From Wenyingzhuangia aestuarii (GTDB lineage: Bacteria; Bacteroidota; Bacteroidia; Flavobacteriales; Flavobacteriaceae): a stretch of 64,000 nucleotides of DNA. A program made the position numbers and the translations under genes. This document shows, one piece after another, positions 9,358-17,243 of the stretch (position 1 is the stretch's first letter; every line of letters starts with the position of its first letter). The notes under the pieces are model-generated. The model searched no databases and was not told the DNA's origin. It was given only the letters and a program-made list of their open reading frames with translations. The stretch is from NCBI RefSeq assembly GCF_011927765.1, contig NZ_JAATJG010000014.1, forward strand, positions 1 through 64,000, given 5' to 3'.

Positions 9358-9705
9358 TTAGTTTATTTTATATTTATTTAATAACGTATCCATAGAGAGT
9401 TTAAAATCAGTCCCTTTTAACAAATCTTTTAATTGTAGTAATTGATTGTAACTTAACAACATTCTTATTTCGGTTTGTTCTGCTTGATAGATAACCATTT
9501 TATTTTTCAGGTCAGGAGGACAGGTACATTGGCTGTGGTAATTGAGTATAGACTCTGTAGATTTTACAAATTCGCTTAATTCTCTATCGTTAATTAGAAA
9601 AGAAACTTTGTTAATTTCTAGCGCTAAGAAAGCATTATCTTCTGTGTTGTTTATTCTGTAAGAAGTACCTAAGTTGTTTTGATATATATTTTCTAATGTT
9701 CTCAT
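9358..9705 (-). CDS. Conserved hypothetical protein, iron-box controlled
   Basis: A 115-aa cytoplasmic-looking protein without signal peptide or membrane segment. It has two clustered cysteines in HSQCTCPPD (about residues 56-64), predicted alpha/beta content, and a C-terminal helix rich in Leu. I do not recognise the family. It lies just downstream of a minus-strand -7 element TAGTTTTG (9727-9720) with an iron-box word 15 bp further upstream, between the imelysin operon and feoAB, so it is probably iron regulated. The Cys pair could bind metal, but this is speculation. Confidence 0.6.
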   Translation of the reverse strand: MRTLENIYQNNLGTSYRINNTEDNAFLALEINKVSFLINDRELSEFVKSTESILNYHSQCTCPPDLKNKMVIYQAEQTEIRMLLSYNQLLQLKDLLKGTDFKLSMDTLLNKYKIN

Positions 9706-9719
9706 TTGATGTTTTTTTA

Positions 9720-9770
9720 CAAAACTATATATTTATTTTTATTTAGAATAAATTAAAATAGATATATTTG
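9720..9770. promoter_or_regulatory. Divergent promoters around one iron box
   Basis: The operator-like word TTTAGAATAAATTAAA (9742-9757) is flanked by a minus-strand -7 element TAGTTTTG (9727-9720) for the 115-aa protein and a plus-strand -7 element TATATTTG (9763-9770). The plus promoter has no protein-coding gene before the hairpin at 9831, suggesting a short RNA. Confidence 0.6.
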
Positions 9771-9775
9771 TAATG

Positions 9776-9868
9776 TCTTTATACAAATATGGTCATGTAT
9801 AGGATTATTTAGTTTGTTTTTGTTTTGGCGATAAGCCTTCTATTGATTTAGAAGGCTTATTTTATAAG
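9776..9868 (+). ncRNA. Candidate iron-controlled small RNA
   Basis: A plus-strand transcript is predicted from the -7 element at 9763-9770 to a strong 12-bp hairpin (9831-9842 with 9849-9860) followed by TTTT, about 90 nt. It contains only very short reading frames (under 10 codons). The promoter overlaps an iron-box word. No known RNA family was recognised; the call rests on promoter, operator and terminator only. Confidence 0.35.
9831..9866 (+). terminator. Intrinsic terminator upstream of feoA
   Basis: Stem ATAAGCCTTCTA / TAGAAGGCTTAT with a 6-nt loop, then a T-rich tail on the plus strand only. It ends the putative short RNA and insulates the feo promoter at 9932. Confidence 0.7.
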
Positions 9869-9908
9869 AAATAACTTGTAAAGCACTTAAAAATAGGGGG
9901 CTTTTTAT

Positions 9909-9939
9909 TTTAAATAAATCTAAATAGTTTATATCTTTG
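9909..9939 (+). promoter_or_regulatory. feoAB promoter with iron box
   Basis: The -7 element TATCTTTG is at 9932-9939. The operator-like word TTTAAATAAATCTAAA (9909-9924) is the reverse complement form of the 16-mer at 1659, with its end 8 bp from the -7 element. The predicted leader to the feoA start is about 130 nt, with no recognised riboswitch. Confidence 0.7.
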
Positions 9940-10074
9940 GCATTCCTTTTAAAGAGAAAACGTTCCCTTAAGTAGTTTGTATAGGCTTAGGAAACTTAGT
10001 GTTTAAAGGAGTAAGTTAATTGTTTGACAAGACGATTGACTAGGGAGTTTTTATCCTGACAAATATAGAATTGA

Positions 10075-10308
10075 ATGACAAAAGCAAACACAATTGCAGA
10101 TTTACAAAGAGGGGAAAGAGCCATTATTAAATCTTTTTTTGAACTAGACGTTCCTTTAAAATTGATGGAAATGGGTTGCATAGAAGGAAATTATGTAGAA
10201 GTGTTACAAAGAGCCCCTATGCAAGATCCTATCTATTTAAATATTAGCGGTACTTATTTGGCTATTCGTTTAGAAGTGGCTTCAAAAATTTTAGTAGAAA
10301 AATTATGA
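10075..10308 (+). CDS. feoA: Ferrous iron transport accessory protein FeoA
   Basis: A 77-aa cytoplasmic protein with the FeoA SH3-like fold: DLQRGERAIIKSFFE, KLMEMGCIEGNYVEVLQRAP and a terminal LAIRLEVASKILVE strand. FeoA is needed for full activity of the Fe(II) transporter FeoB. Its stop overlaps the feoB start by 4 bp, so the two are translationally coupled. An iron-box promoter lies upstream. Confidence 0.93.
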   Translation: MTKANTIADLQRGERAIIKSFFELDVPLKLMEMGCIEGNYVEVLQRAPMQDPIYLNISGTYLAIRLEVASKILVEKL

Positions 10309-12269
10309 GCGATATTAAAGTAGCTTTAATAGGAAACCCTAATACTGGTAAAACTTCACTATTTAATAGATTAACAGGATTAAATCAAAAAGTAGGAAAT
10401 TACCCAGGAATTACTGTGGATAAAAAAACAGGGATTTCTAAGATTGACAAAGATATTCAGGCAGAAATTATAGATTTACCAGGGACTTATAGCTTAAATG
10501 CTAGTTCTATGGATGAAGATGTTGCCGTACAAGTCCTTTCTGACACTAGCAACGAGAACTATCCAGATGTTGTGGTTGTGGTGGTCGATATTGAAAATTT
10601 AAAACGTAATCTTTTTATTTTTACACAAATTAAAGATTTAGGTTTGCCTACCATTTTGGCTATCAACATGGCTGATCAAATGACCTTAAAAGGAATAGAC
10701 ATTGATATTCCTACTTTAGAAACGCTGTTAAAAACCAAAGTAGCTTTGGTAAGTTCTAAACAGAACAAAGGATTGTCTCATCTTAAAAAACTAATTGCTT
10801 CTTATGAAGGTCTTGACACAGCCCCTTGTTTTGTAGAACAAGATACGGTGTTGTCTAAGTTTGCTAAAGACGAAAAAAAGAAGCATCATTTAGAAACGGT
10901 AAGAAGATACCAGTTTTTAAAAAATGTTTTAGAAAAAACATATAGTCAAGATCCACAAAACGCTAAAGACATTCGTACTCTTTTAGATCGAGTTTTGATT
11001 CACAGAGTTTACGGATACCTTATCTTTTTCACTATTTTATTCACTGTCTTTCAGGCTTTATTTAGTTGGTCTGCCATTCCTATGGATTTGATTGATGCAG
11101 CGTTTGCCAATTTATCAGAATTGACAAGAACTCATTTGCCCGAAGGAATTTTTACCAATTTATTGGCCGAAGGAATTATACCAGGAGTTGGGGGGGTGGT
11201 TATTTTTATTCCACAAATCGCCTTTTTATTTCTGTTTACTTCTTTTTTAGAAGAAAGTGGTTATATGAGTCGTGTGGTTTTCTTAATGGATCGCATTATG
11301 CGTAGGTTTGGTTTGAGCGGAAAAAGTATTGTTCCTTTAATTTCTGGAACAGCCTGTGCCATTCCCGCAATTATGGCTGCAAGAAATATAGAAAATTGGA
11401 AAGAACGTTTGATTACCATATTGGTAACACCGTTTACCACTTGTTCTGCACGTTTGCCAGTATATGCTATTATTATTAGTTTGATAATTCCTGAAGAAGC
11501 TACTTTGTTAAGTTTTAACGTACAAGGTTTGGTTTTAATGGGCTTATATTTACTAGGTTTTTTTACGGCTATTTTGGCTGCAGCTATTTTGGATCAGGTT
11601 TTGCATATTACCTCTAAGTCTTATTTTGTGGTAGAAATGCCTAATTACAAAATGCCATTGTTTAAAAACGTAGCTTACAATGTAATTGAAAAAACCAAAG
11701 CGTTTGTTTTTGATGCCGGTAAAATTATTTTAGCTATTTCTATTTTGTTATGGGTATTGGCTTCTTATGGACCTGGAGATCATATACAACAAGCCACTGA
11801 AGTAGTTCAACAAAATCACCCTAGTTATCATGATGAAGTTTTGCAAGCAGAGGTTGCTTCTTATAAATTGGAACATTCATATATAGGTATAATGGGGAAA
11901 CTTATAGAACCTGTTATTAAACCTTTGGGGTACGATTGGAAAATTGGAGTAGCTGTGATTACTTCTTTTGCTGCAAGAGAAGTGTTTATTGGAACGTTGG
12001 CGACTATCTATAGTGTTGGAAATGCTCAAGAATCTACCATTAAAGAACGTATGAGAAATGAGGTCTTTAATGATACCAAGCAACCCGTTTATTCTTTTGC
12101 AACAGGGGTTTCTATTTTATTATTTTATGCTTTTGCCATGCAGTGCATGAGTACAATTGCAGTGGTAAAAAGAGAAACTAATGGGTGGAAATGGCCTTTG
12201 ATTCAGATGTTTGTGATGTCTGGATTGGCTTATGTTACTGCTTTCATTGCTTATCAAACACTTAGCTAA
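10305..12269 (+). CDS. feoB: Ferrous iron transporter FeoB
   Basis: A 654-aa inner-membrane Fe(II) permease. The N-terminal G domain shows G1 GNPNTGKTS (about 10-18), G3 DLPGTYSL (about 58-65) and G4 NMAD (about 122-125). Two Gate domains follow, including GFGLSGKSIVP-type and CAIPAIMAARN segments and the later FAAREVFIGTLATI segment, with many membrane helices. It is shorter than E. coli FeoB (773 aa), as in many Bacteroidota. It moves Fe2+ into the cytoplasm with FeoA and probably the small Cys-tailed protein that overlaps its stop codon. Confidence 0.95.
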   Translation: MSDIKVALIGNPNTGKTSLFNRLTGLNQKVGNYPGITVDKKTGISKIDKDIQAEIIDLPGTYSLNASSMDEDVAVQVLSDTSNENYPDVVVVVVDIENLKRNLFIFTQIKDLGLPTILAINMADQMTLKGIDIDIPTLETLLKTKVALVSSKQNKGLSHLKKLIASYEGLDTAPCFVEQDTVLSKFAKDEKKKHHLETVRRYQFLKNVLEKTYSQDPQNAKDIRTLLDRVLIHRVYGYLIFFTILFTVFQALFSWSAIPMDLIDAAFANLSELTRTHLPEGIFTNLLAEGIIPGVGGVVIFIPQIAFLFLFTSFLEESGYMSRVVFLMDRIMRRFGLSGKSIVPLISGTACAIPAIMAARNIENWKERLITILVTPFTTCSARLPVYAIIISLIIPEEATLLSFNVQGLVLMGLYLLGFFTAILAAAILDQVLHITSKSYFVVEMPNYKMPLFKNVAYNVIEKTKAFVFDAGKIILAISILLWVLASYGPGDHIQQATEVVQQNHPSYHDEVLQAEVASYKLEHSYIGIMGKLIEPVIKPLGYDWKIGVAVITSFAAREVFIGTLATIYSVGNAQESTIKERMRNEVFNDTKQPVYSFATGVSILLFYAFAMQCMSTIAVVKRETNGWKWPLIQMFVMSGLAYVTAFIAYQTLS

Positions 12270-12394
12270 TGGTGTGGATTCAAAACATATTAACTATTAT
12301 TGTAGTTGCAGGTGCTATATGGTATTTGTATCGTAAATTTATTCGTCCTTCTTCTAACAAAAAAAACTGTGGAGATGATGGTTGCGGATGCTAA
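12269..12394 (+). CDS. FeoB-associated Cys-rich membrane protein
   Basis: A 41-aa ORF starting on the A of the feoB stop (TAATG overlap). It has one N-terminal membrane helix (residues about 4-21), then a basic stretch (YRKFIRPSSNKKN) and a cysteine tail CGDDGCGC. This matches the FeoB-associated Cys-rich membrane protein family, a proposed Bacteroidota and Firmicutes counterpart of FeoC. The Cys tail could bind iron. The overlap with feoB strongly supports it as a real gene despite its size. Confidence 0.85.
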   Translation: MVWIQNILTIIVVAGAIWYLYRKFIRPSSNKKNCGDDGCGC

Positions 12395-12411
12395 TTAAAC
12401 AATAGTCTTAC

Positions 12412-13692
12412 ATGAAAAAAGTTGCTTTGCATTGGAAAATTATGATAGGATTGGTACTAGGAGTTGTTCTAGGATTGATTTGTTCTCAAATCACTGGTGG
12501 TAAACAATTTATTCTTGATTGGGTGCAACCTTTTGGAAACATTTTTGTAAAACTTTTAAAATTAATTGCCATTCCCTTAATAATGGGATCGTTAATTAAA
12601 GGAATATCCGATTTAAAAGATATTTCTAAGTTTCAGTCTATGGGACTTAAAACCATTGTCCTTTATATTTTTTCTACAGTTATAGCCATTTCTATAGGAC
12701 TTTCTTTGGCTAACTTTTTTAAACCCGGTGATGGAATTTCTTTAGAAACTGTAGAAACACTAAAGAGTAATTATGTAGATAATGCTAGTGTGAAAAGTAA
12801 GTTGCTAGAAGCTGAAACTCAACAATCACAAGGACCTTTACAATTTATAGAGGATATGATTCCTAGCAATATTGTAGAGGCTATGGGAGATAATAAGAGC
12901 ATGTTAAAAGTGATCTTTTTTACCTTATTCTTAGGGATCTGTTTGTTGTTGATTGAAGAAAAAAAAGCCAAACCTCTAAAAGATTTTTTTGACTCTTTAA
13001 ATGATGTTATTCTTAAAATGATTGACATTATTATGCTTTTTGCTCCTTATGCAGTTTTGTCTTTATTAGCTACCGTAGTAGTTACTTCAGATGATGTTAC
13101 TGTGTTACTTGCTTTGTTAAAATATGCAGGAGTTGTTGTTTTGGGGCTTTTGTTGATGATTGTTTTTTACTGTTTGTGTATTTCAATTTTTGTAAAAAAA
13201 TCACCTATATGGTTTTTAAAGAATATTTCACCAGCTCAACTATTAGCCTTTTCTACCAGTTCTAGTGCTGCTACTTTGCCTGTTACTATGGAAAGAGTAG
13301 AAGAACATTTAGGTGTAGAAAAAGAGGTGTCTAGTTTTGTGTTGCCAGTGGGGGCTACTATGAATATGGATGGAACTAGCTTGTATCAAGCTGTAGCAGC
13401 AGTATTTATTATGCAAGTTTTATGGCCCGAAGGACTAACGTTTAGCAATCAGATTACAATTATATTAACCGCTTTATTGGCTTCTATAGGTTCTGCTGCA
13501 GTTCCTGGAGCAGGTATGGTAATGTTGTTAATTGTATTAGATACCATTGGCTTTCCAAAGGAATTATTGCCTATAGGATTGTCATTAATCTTTGCTGTAG
13601 ACAGACCTTTGGATATGCTAAGAACTACTATTAATGTAACAGGAGATGCTACAGTAGCTATGCTAGTTTCAAAAATGGAACGTACAAAATAA
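12412..13692 (+). CDS. Dicarboxylate/amino acid:cation symporter
   Basis: A 426-aa DAACS (GltP/DctA) family transporter with about eight membrane segments. It carries the family hallmarks: a serine-rich reentrant loop STSSSAATLPVTMERVEEHL (about residues 281-300) and NMDGTSLYQAVAAVFIMQ (about 321-338). It takes up glutamate, aspartate or C4-dicarboxylates with Na+ or H+; the substrate is not resolvable here. It follows the feo genes by 17 bp and may be read through from them, although no functional link is obvious. Confidence 0.9.
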   Translation: MKKVALHWKIMIGLVLGVVLGLICSQITGGKQFILDWVQPFGNIFVKLLKLIAIPLIMGSLIKGISDLKDISKFQSMGLKTIVLYIFSTVIAISIGLSLANFFKPGDGISLETVETLKSNYVDNASVKSKLLEAETQQSQGPLQFIEDMIPSNIVEAMGDNKSMLKVIFFTLFLGICLLLIEEKKAKPLKDFFDSLNDVILKMIDIIMLFAPYAVLSLLATVVVTSDDVTVLLALLKYAGVVVLGLLLMIVFYCLCISIFVKKSPIWFLKNISPAQLLAFSTSSSAATLPVTMERVEEHLGVEKEVSSFVLPVGATMNMDGTSLYQAVAAVFIMQVLWPEGLTFSNQITIILTALLASIGSAAVPGAGMVMLLIVLDTIGFPKELLPIGLSLIFAVDRPLDMLRTTINVTGDATVAMLVSKMERTK

Positions 13693-13697
13693 ATTTG

Positions 13698-14531
13698 TTA
13701 GGCCATTTTTACACTCATGATAGGGTAGTTGTTTTTGTCAGAAATATCGAATTTCTCACTCTTTTTCAAGAATTTACCTACACTTGTTTTTCCTTGTGTA
13801 GACATGGCAATAAAACCAATATTGTTGTCTTCTGCAAAAGTATGCGTTCCTCTACCTACAGATTTACTATCTATGCTTTTAAAGTTTTCTAAGTTGTCTA
13901 AATTTCCATCCGCAGCCAATAAAAAGATTTTAATTCTTTCTTTAACTTCTATTGCAGATAAGTATTTATCTCCAAATTTATTTACAAACAAAAGCGTAGG
14001 AGTTATGTTTAATCCCTTAAAAATTTGCATTGCTTTTTGGTAGGCAGCAATGGCATTAGGTCTGTAATTACTTACAAATAAGGTATTTTTTGTGTCTAAA
14101 TCTATTTCAGCTTCTTTCACAACAATTACAGGAATATCTGTAGTTCTTACTGCTTTTTCGGTATCAGCACCTAAAAAGTAATCTTCCACATTGCTAGTAC
14201 CATGAGTTCCCATGATAATTAGATCACCATTTACGGTGTTTGCAAAATCACCCAATTCACTAAAAATTCGGTAATGCTTAATTAAGTAATCTACTTTTAT
14301 ATCTTTTAAAAGTTCTTGTTTTACAAAAACTTCCATTTTAGCTTCTGCTTGTTGTATAGAAAGAAAGTTATCTTTAGAAAAAGAGATGGTTTCTTCTGAA
14401 AAAGAAGAAGGATTTTTAATCATTGTAATTAAAGTAATCTGCAAGTTATTTTTCTTTGCTAAAGAAACTGCAGTTTGTAAAGCATGTTCAGAATACTCCG
14501 TAAAATCAATCGGTACTATAATCTTTTTCAT
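13698..14531 (-). CDS. Universal stress protein, tandem UspA domains
   Basis: A 277-aa cytoplasmic protein of two UspA-like halves. The first half begins MKKIIVPIDFTEYSEHALQ and ends with the nucleotide-binding type motif IIMGTHGTSNVEDYFLGADT. The second half is more degenerate and ends with AMSTQGKTSVGKF. A longer frame reaches 14573, but the start at 14531 is preferred because the Usp fold begins exactly there. It is paralogous to the next leftward gene and separated from it by a terminator, so the two are independently transcribed. Confidence 0.85.
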   Translation of the reverse strand: MKKIIVPIDFTEYSEHALQTAVSLAKKNNLQITLITMIKNPSSFSEETISFSKDNFLSIQQAEAKMEVFVKQELLKDIKVDYLIKHYRIFSELGDFANTVNGDLIIMGTHGTSNVEDYFLGADTEKAVRTTDIPVIVVKEAEIDLDTKNTLFVSNYRPNAIAAYQKAMQIFKGLNITPTLLFVNKFGDKYLSAIEVKERIKIFLLAADGNLDNLENFKSIDSKSVGRGTHTFAEDNNIGFIAMSTQGKTSVGKFLKKSEKFDISDKNNYPIMSVKMA

Positions 14532-14616
14532 TCCCTTTTGTAAAAGTTTGATAATTGTTAAAACAAGAGGCAATTATACTAAGATTCTAGTTAATACACA
14601 ACCATATTAAAGACAA

Positions 14617-14653
14617 AAAAAGCCCTGTTTCCGTAGCAAAAACAGGGCTTTTT
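14617..14653. terminator. Intrinsic terminator
   Basis: A 14-bp stem (AAAAAGCCCTGTTT / AAACAGGGCTTTTT) between the two Usp genes. The T-tract on the minus strand terminates the right-hand gene. Confidence 0.85.
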
Positions 14654-14671
14654 GTAAAAAAGATAAATATT

Positions 14672-15502
14672 TTAGATTAAGACTGTTAATACAGGTCTTG
14701 TAGATTTATTTGCAATGTCTAAAGAGATACTTTTGTTAAAGAATTTTGATAAACTAGACTTTCCGTGAGTAGCTACAGAAATTAAAGAAATATCATTTTC
14801 ATCGGCAAAATATCTTACTCCACTAGCAACGGTATAATCGTCGTAGTTTGCAAAAGCATCTAAATTGTCTAAGTTCCCATCTGCTTTCATTAAAAAGTTT
14901 TCAAATCTAGCATTCATTTCACTGGTAGATACAAAGCCACCATCAGGTTTGTTAATAAATAATAGGGTAGGTTTTACATTTATAGATTTAAAGAAGTTTT
15001 TTGCTTTTTGATACGCTTTCACAGATTCCATTTTAAAATCACTCACAAATACCGAGTTTTTAAAATCAATACTAGGCAGCTCTTCTTTGATCACTAAAAC
15101 TGGAATAGGGGAATTTCTCACCACTTTTTCGGTATTAGAACCTAAAAAAGTATCGTTGTGTTCGCTAATTCCATGAGATCCCATAATAATTAAAGAAGCA
15201 TTGTGTTCTTCTGCCAAGTCACCAATTTCTGGGAACAAGGCAAAATGCTTGATAATTACTTGAATTTTTACATCCTGCAAATAGTCTTTTTCAATAAACT
15301 TTTGCATTTTCTTTTCAGCATATTTAATTAAAAAAACAATGGTTTTTCCATAATCACTATCATGATCAGAATAGCCCGTTGGCATCTCTAACATGTGCAC
15401 TAAAATTAGGGTGGAATTTTGTTTTTTTGCAAATTTAGCAGCTGCTTTTAGTGCATATTCAGCATATTTTGAAAAATCTACAGGTATAATAATATTTTTC
15501 AT
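14672..15502 (-). CDS. Universal stress protein, tandem UspA domains
   Basis: A 276-aa protein of two UspA-like domains. The first starts MKNIIIPVDFSKYAEYALKA and contains the nucleotide-binding signature IMGSHGISEHNDTFLGSNT. The second ends with SVATHGKSSLSKFFNKS. The frame is open up to 15631, but those 43 extra codons lie in the guaB promoter side and lack similarity to the family, so the start at 15502 is used. It is a close paralogue of the Usp gene at 13698, presumably from local duplication. Role: general stress survival; ligand unknown. Confidence 0.85.
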   Translation of the reverse strand: MKNIIIPVDFSKYAEYALKAAAKFAKKQNSTLILVHMLEMPTGYSDHDSDYGKTIVFLIKYAEKKMQKFIEKDYLQDVKIQVIIKHFALFPEIGDLAEEHNASLIIMGSHGISEHNDTFLGSNTEKVVRNSPIPVLVIKEELPSIDFKNSVFVSDFKMESVKAYQKAKNFFKSINVKPTLLFINKPDGGFVSTSEMNARFENFLMKADGNLDNLDAFANYDDYTVASGVRYFADENDISLISVATHGKSSLSKFFNKSISLDIANKSTRPVLTVLI

Positions 15503-15595
15503 AATTGTATTTGTATTAGAGTGTCTATTAAAGTTACTAAAAAACGAGTTGATATACAAAGGTTTAAGGATTGAAAATTCTTTAAATTCCTTTAG

Positions 15596-15624
15596 TTTGA
15601 ATCGTTTTAAATGTTGTATATTTG
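15596..15624 (+). promoter_or_regulatory. guaB promoter
   Basis: A -33 element TTTG (15596-15599) and a -7 element TATATTTG (15617-15624) with 17 bp between, a good match to the Bacteroidota primary sigma consensus. The leader is short (about 22 nt). Confidence 0.65.
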
Positions 15625-15652
15625 CATGCAATTAAATCATAACTAATTGCAA

Positions 15653-17116
15653 ATGTCTACAAACAAAGTTATTTCTGAAGGACTTACTTACGATGATGTA
15701 TTATTGGTCCCAGCTTATTCAGAAGTTTTACCTAACACCGTTTCAATAAAGTCAAAATTTACGAAGAATATTCCTTTGAATACTCCGATTGTTTCTGCTG
15801 CTATGGATACTGTAACAGAAGGAAGAATGGCTATTGCTATTGCACGTGAAGGTGGAATAGGAGTGATTCACAAAAACATGTCTATCAAAGAACAAGCTAA
15901 ACAAGTTAAAAAAGTGAAGCGTTCTGAGGCAGGTATGATTTTGGAGCCTGTAACCATTACTGCTGGAGAAACTGTCATGGCTGCAAATTCCTTAATGAAT
16001 GAGCATAAAATTGGTGGAATTCCTGTTGTAGATGCTGATGGTGTTTTAAAAGGAATTGTTACCAATAGAGATTTGCGTTTTGAGAAAAACAGTCAAAGAA
16101 AGATTTCAGAAGTAATGACTTCTAAAGGATTGGTTACTGTTTCTGCCGGAACTTCTTTAAAAGAAGCCGAAGTTATTTTACAAGATAATAAAGTAGAAAA
16201 ATTACCTATTGTTGATGACAACTTTAAATTGGTAGGCTTAATTACTTTTAGAGATATTGTTAAAGTAAGAGAAAACCCAGAAGCAAATAAAGACGAATAC
16301 GGAAGATTAAGAGTTGCTGCAGCTATTGGAGTTACTGATGATTGTTTGGAACGTGTTGCTGCTTTGGCAAAAGAAGGAGTAGATGCAGTTGTATTAGATT
16401 CAGCTCACGGACATTCTATTAATATTTTAAATAAATTAAAAGAAGTAAAAGCAGCTTATCCTAATTTAGATGTAGTTGCTGGAAATATTGTTACAGCAAA
16501 AGCGGCTTTAGATTTAGTTGCAGCAGGAGCAGATGGTGTAAAAGTAGGAATAGGACCTGGTTCTATTTGTACTACACGTGTTGTTGCAGGAGTGGGGTAT
16601 CCACAATTGTCTGCTGTTATGCAAGTTGCCGAAGCTTTAGAAGGAACAGGAGTACCTGTTATTGCTGATGGAGGAGTTCGTTATACAGGAGATATTCCTA
16701 AAGCGATTGCTGCAGGTGCAGATTCTGTAATGTTAGGATCTTTGTTAGCAGGAACTAAAGAAGCTCCAGGAGAAGTTATTTTGTTTAACGGAAGAAGATT
16801 TAAGTCTTACCGTGGAATGGGATCTGTTGAAGCTATGAAAAAAGGTTCAAAAGACAGATATTTCCAAGGAGATGAGGATAATAGTAAGAAATTAGTACCT
16901 GAAGGAATTGAAGGACGTGTTCCTTATAAAGGAGAGTTGTACGAAACAATGCACCAATTTATTGGAGGGTTACGTGCAGGTATGGGATACTGTGGTGCTG
17001 CTACTATAGCAGATCAAAAAACAGCAGAGTTTGTAAGAATTACAGCTTCTGGAATTGCTGAAAGTCACCCACATGATGTTACAATTACCAAAGAAGCTCC
17101 GAATTACTCAAGATAA
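15653..17116 (+). CDS. guaB: IMP dehydrogenase
   Basis: A 487-aa enzyme converting IMP to XMP with NAD+, the first committed step of GMP synthesis. It is a TIM barrel with two inserted CBS domains (about residues 95-205, including [11 protein letters not shown] and [18 protein letters not shown]). The catalytic loop is [15 protein letters not shown] (Cys near residue 303). Further features are [10 protein letters not shown] and [11 protein letters not shown]. An in-frame TTG lies 6 bp upstream, but ATG at 15653 fits the family start ([20 protein letters not shown]). Confidence 0.97.
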   Translation: MSTNKVISEGLTYDDVLLVPAYSEVLPNTVSIKSKFTKNIPLNTPIVSAAMDTVTEGRMAIAIAREGGIGVIHKNMSIKEQAKQVKKVKRSEAGMILEPVTITAGETVMAANSLMNEHKIGGIPVVDADGVLKGIVTNRDLRFEKNSQRKISEVMTSKGLVTVSAGTSLKEAEVILQDNKVEKLPIVDDNFKLVGLITFRDIVKVRENPEANKDEYGRLRVAAAIGVTDDCLERVAALAKEGVDAVVLDSAHGHSINILNKLKEVKAAYPNLDVVAGNIVTAKAALDLVAAGADGVKVGIGPGSICTTRVVAGVGYPQLSAVMQVAEALEGTGVPVIADGGVRYTGDIPKAIAAGADSVMLGSLLAGTKEAPGEVILFNGRRFKSYRGMGSVEAMKKGSKDRYFQGDEDNSKKLVPEGIEGRVPYKGELYETMHQFIGGLRAGMGYCGAATIADQKTAEFVRITASGIAESHPHDVTITKEAPNYSR

Positions 17117-17143
17117 TCGTAGTTTTTTTTCAAATAAACAAGG

Positions 17144-17174
17144 CCACCTACAATTCATGTTAGGTGGTTTTTTT
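17144..17174 (+). terminator. guaB terminator
   Basis: Stem CCACCTA / TAGGTGG with a 10-nt loop followed by T7, 28 bp after the guaB stop. Confidence 0.8.
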
Positions 17175-17243
17175 ATACCTTTTTAGCTTAAAAAAAAATG
17201 AAAAATTAATCGTTTACACAACACCTGTTTAACCTTTTAAGTT

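Noticed and set aside
14532-14573. Longer N-terminus for the Usp protein
   Set aside because: The extra 14 codons are not Usp-like; the fold begins at MKKIIVPIDF. The same reasoning removes 43 codons from the neighbouring Usp gene.
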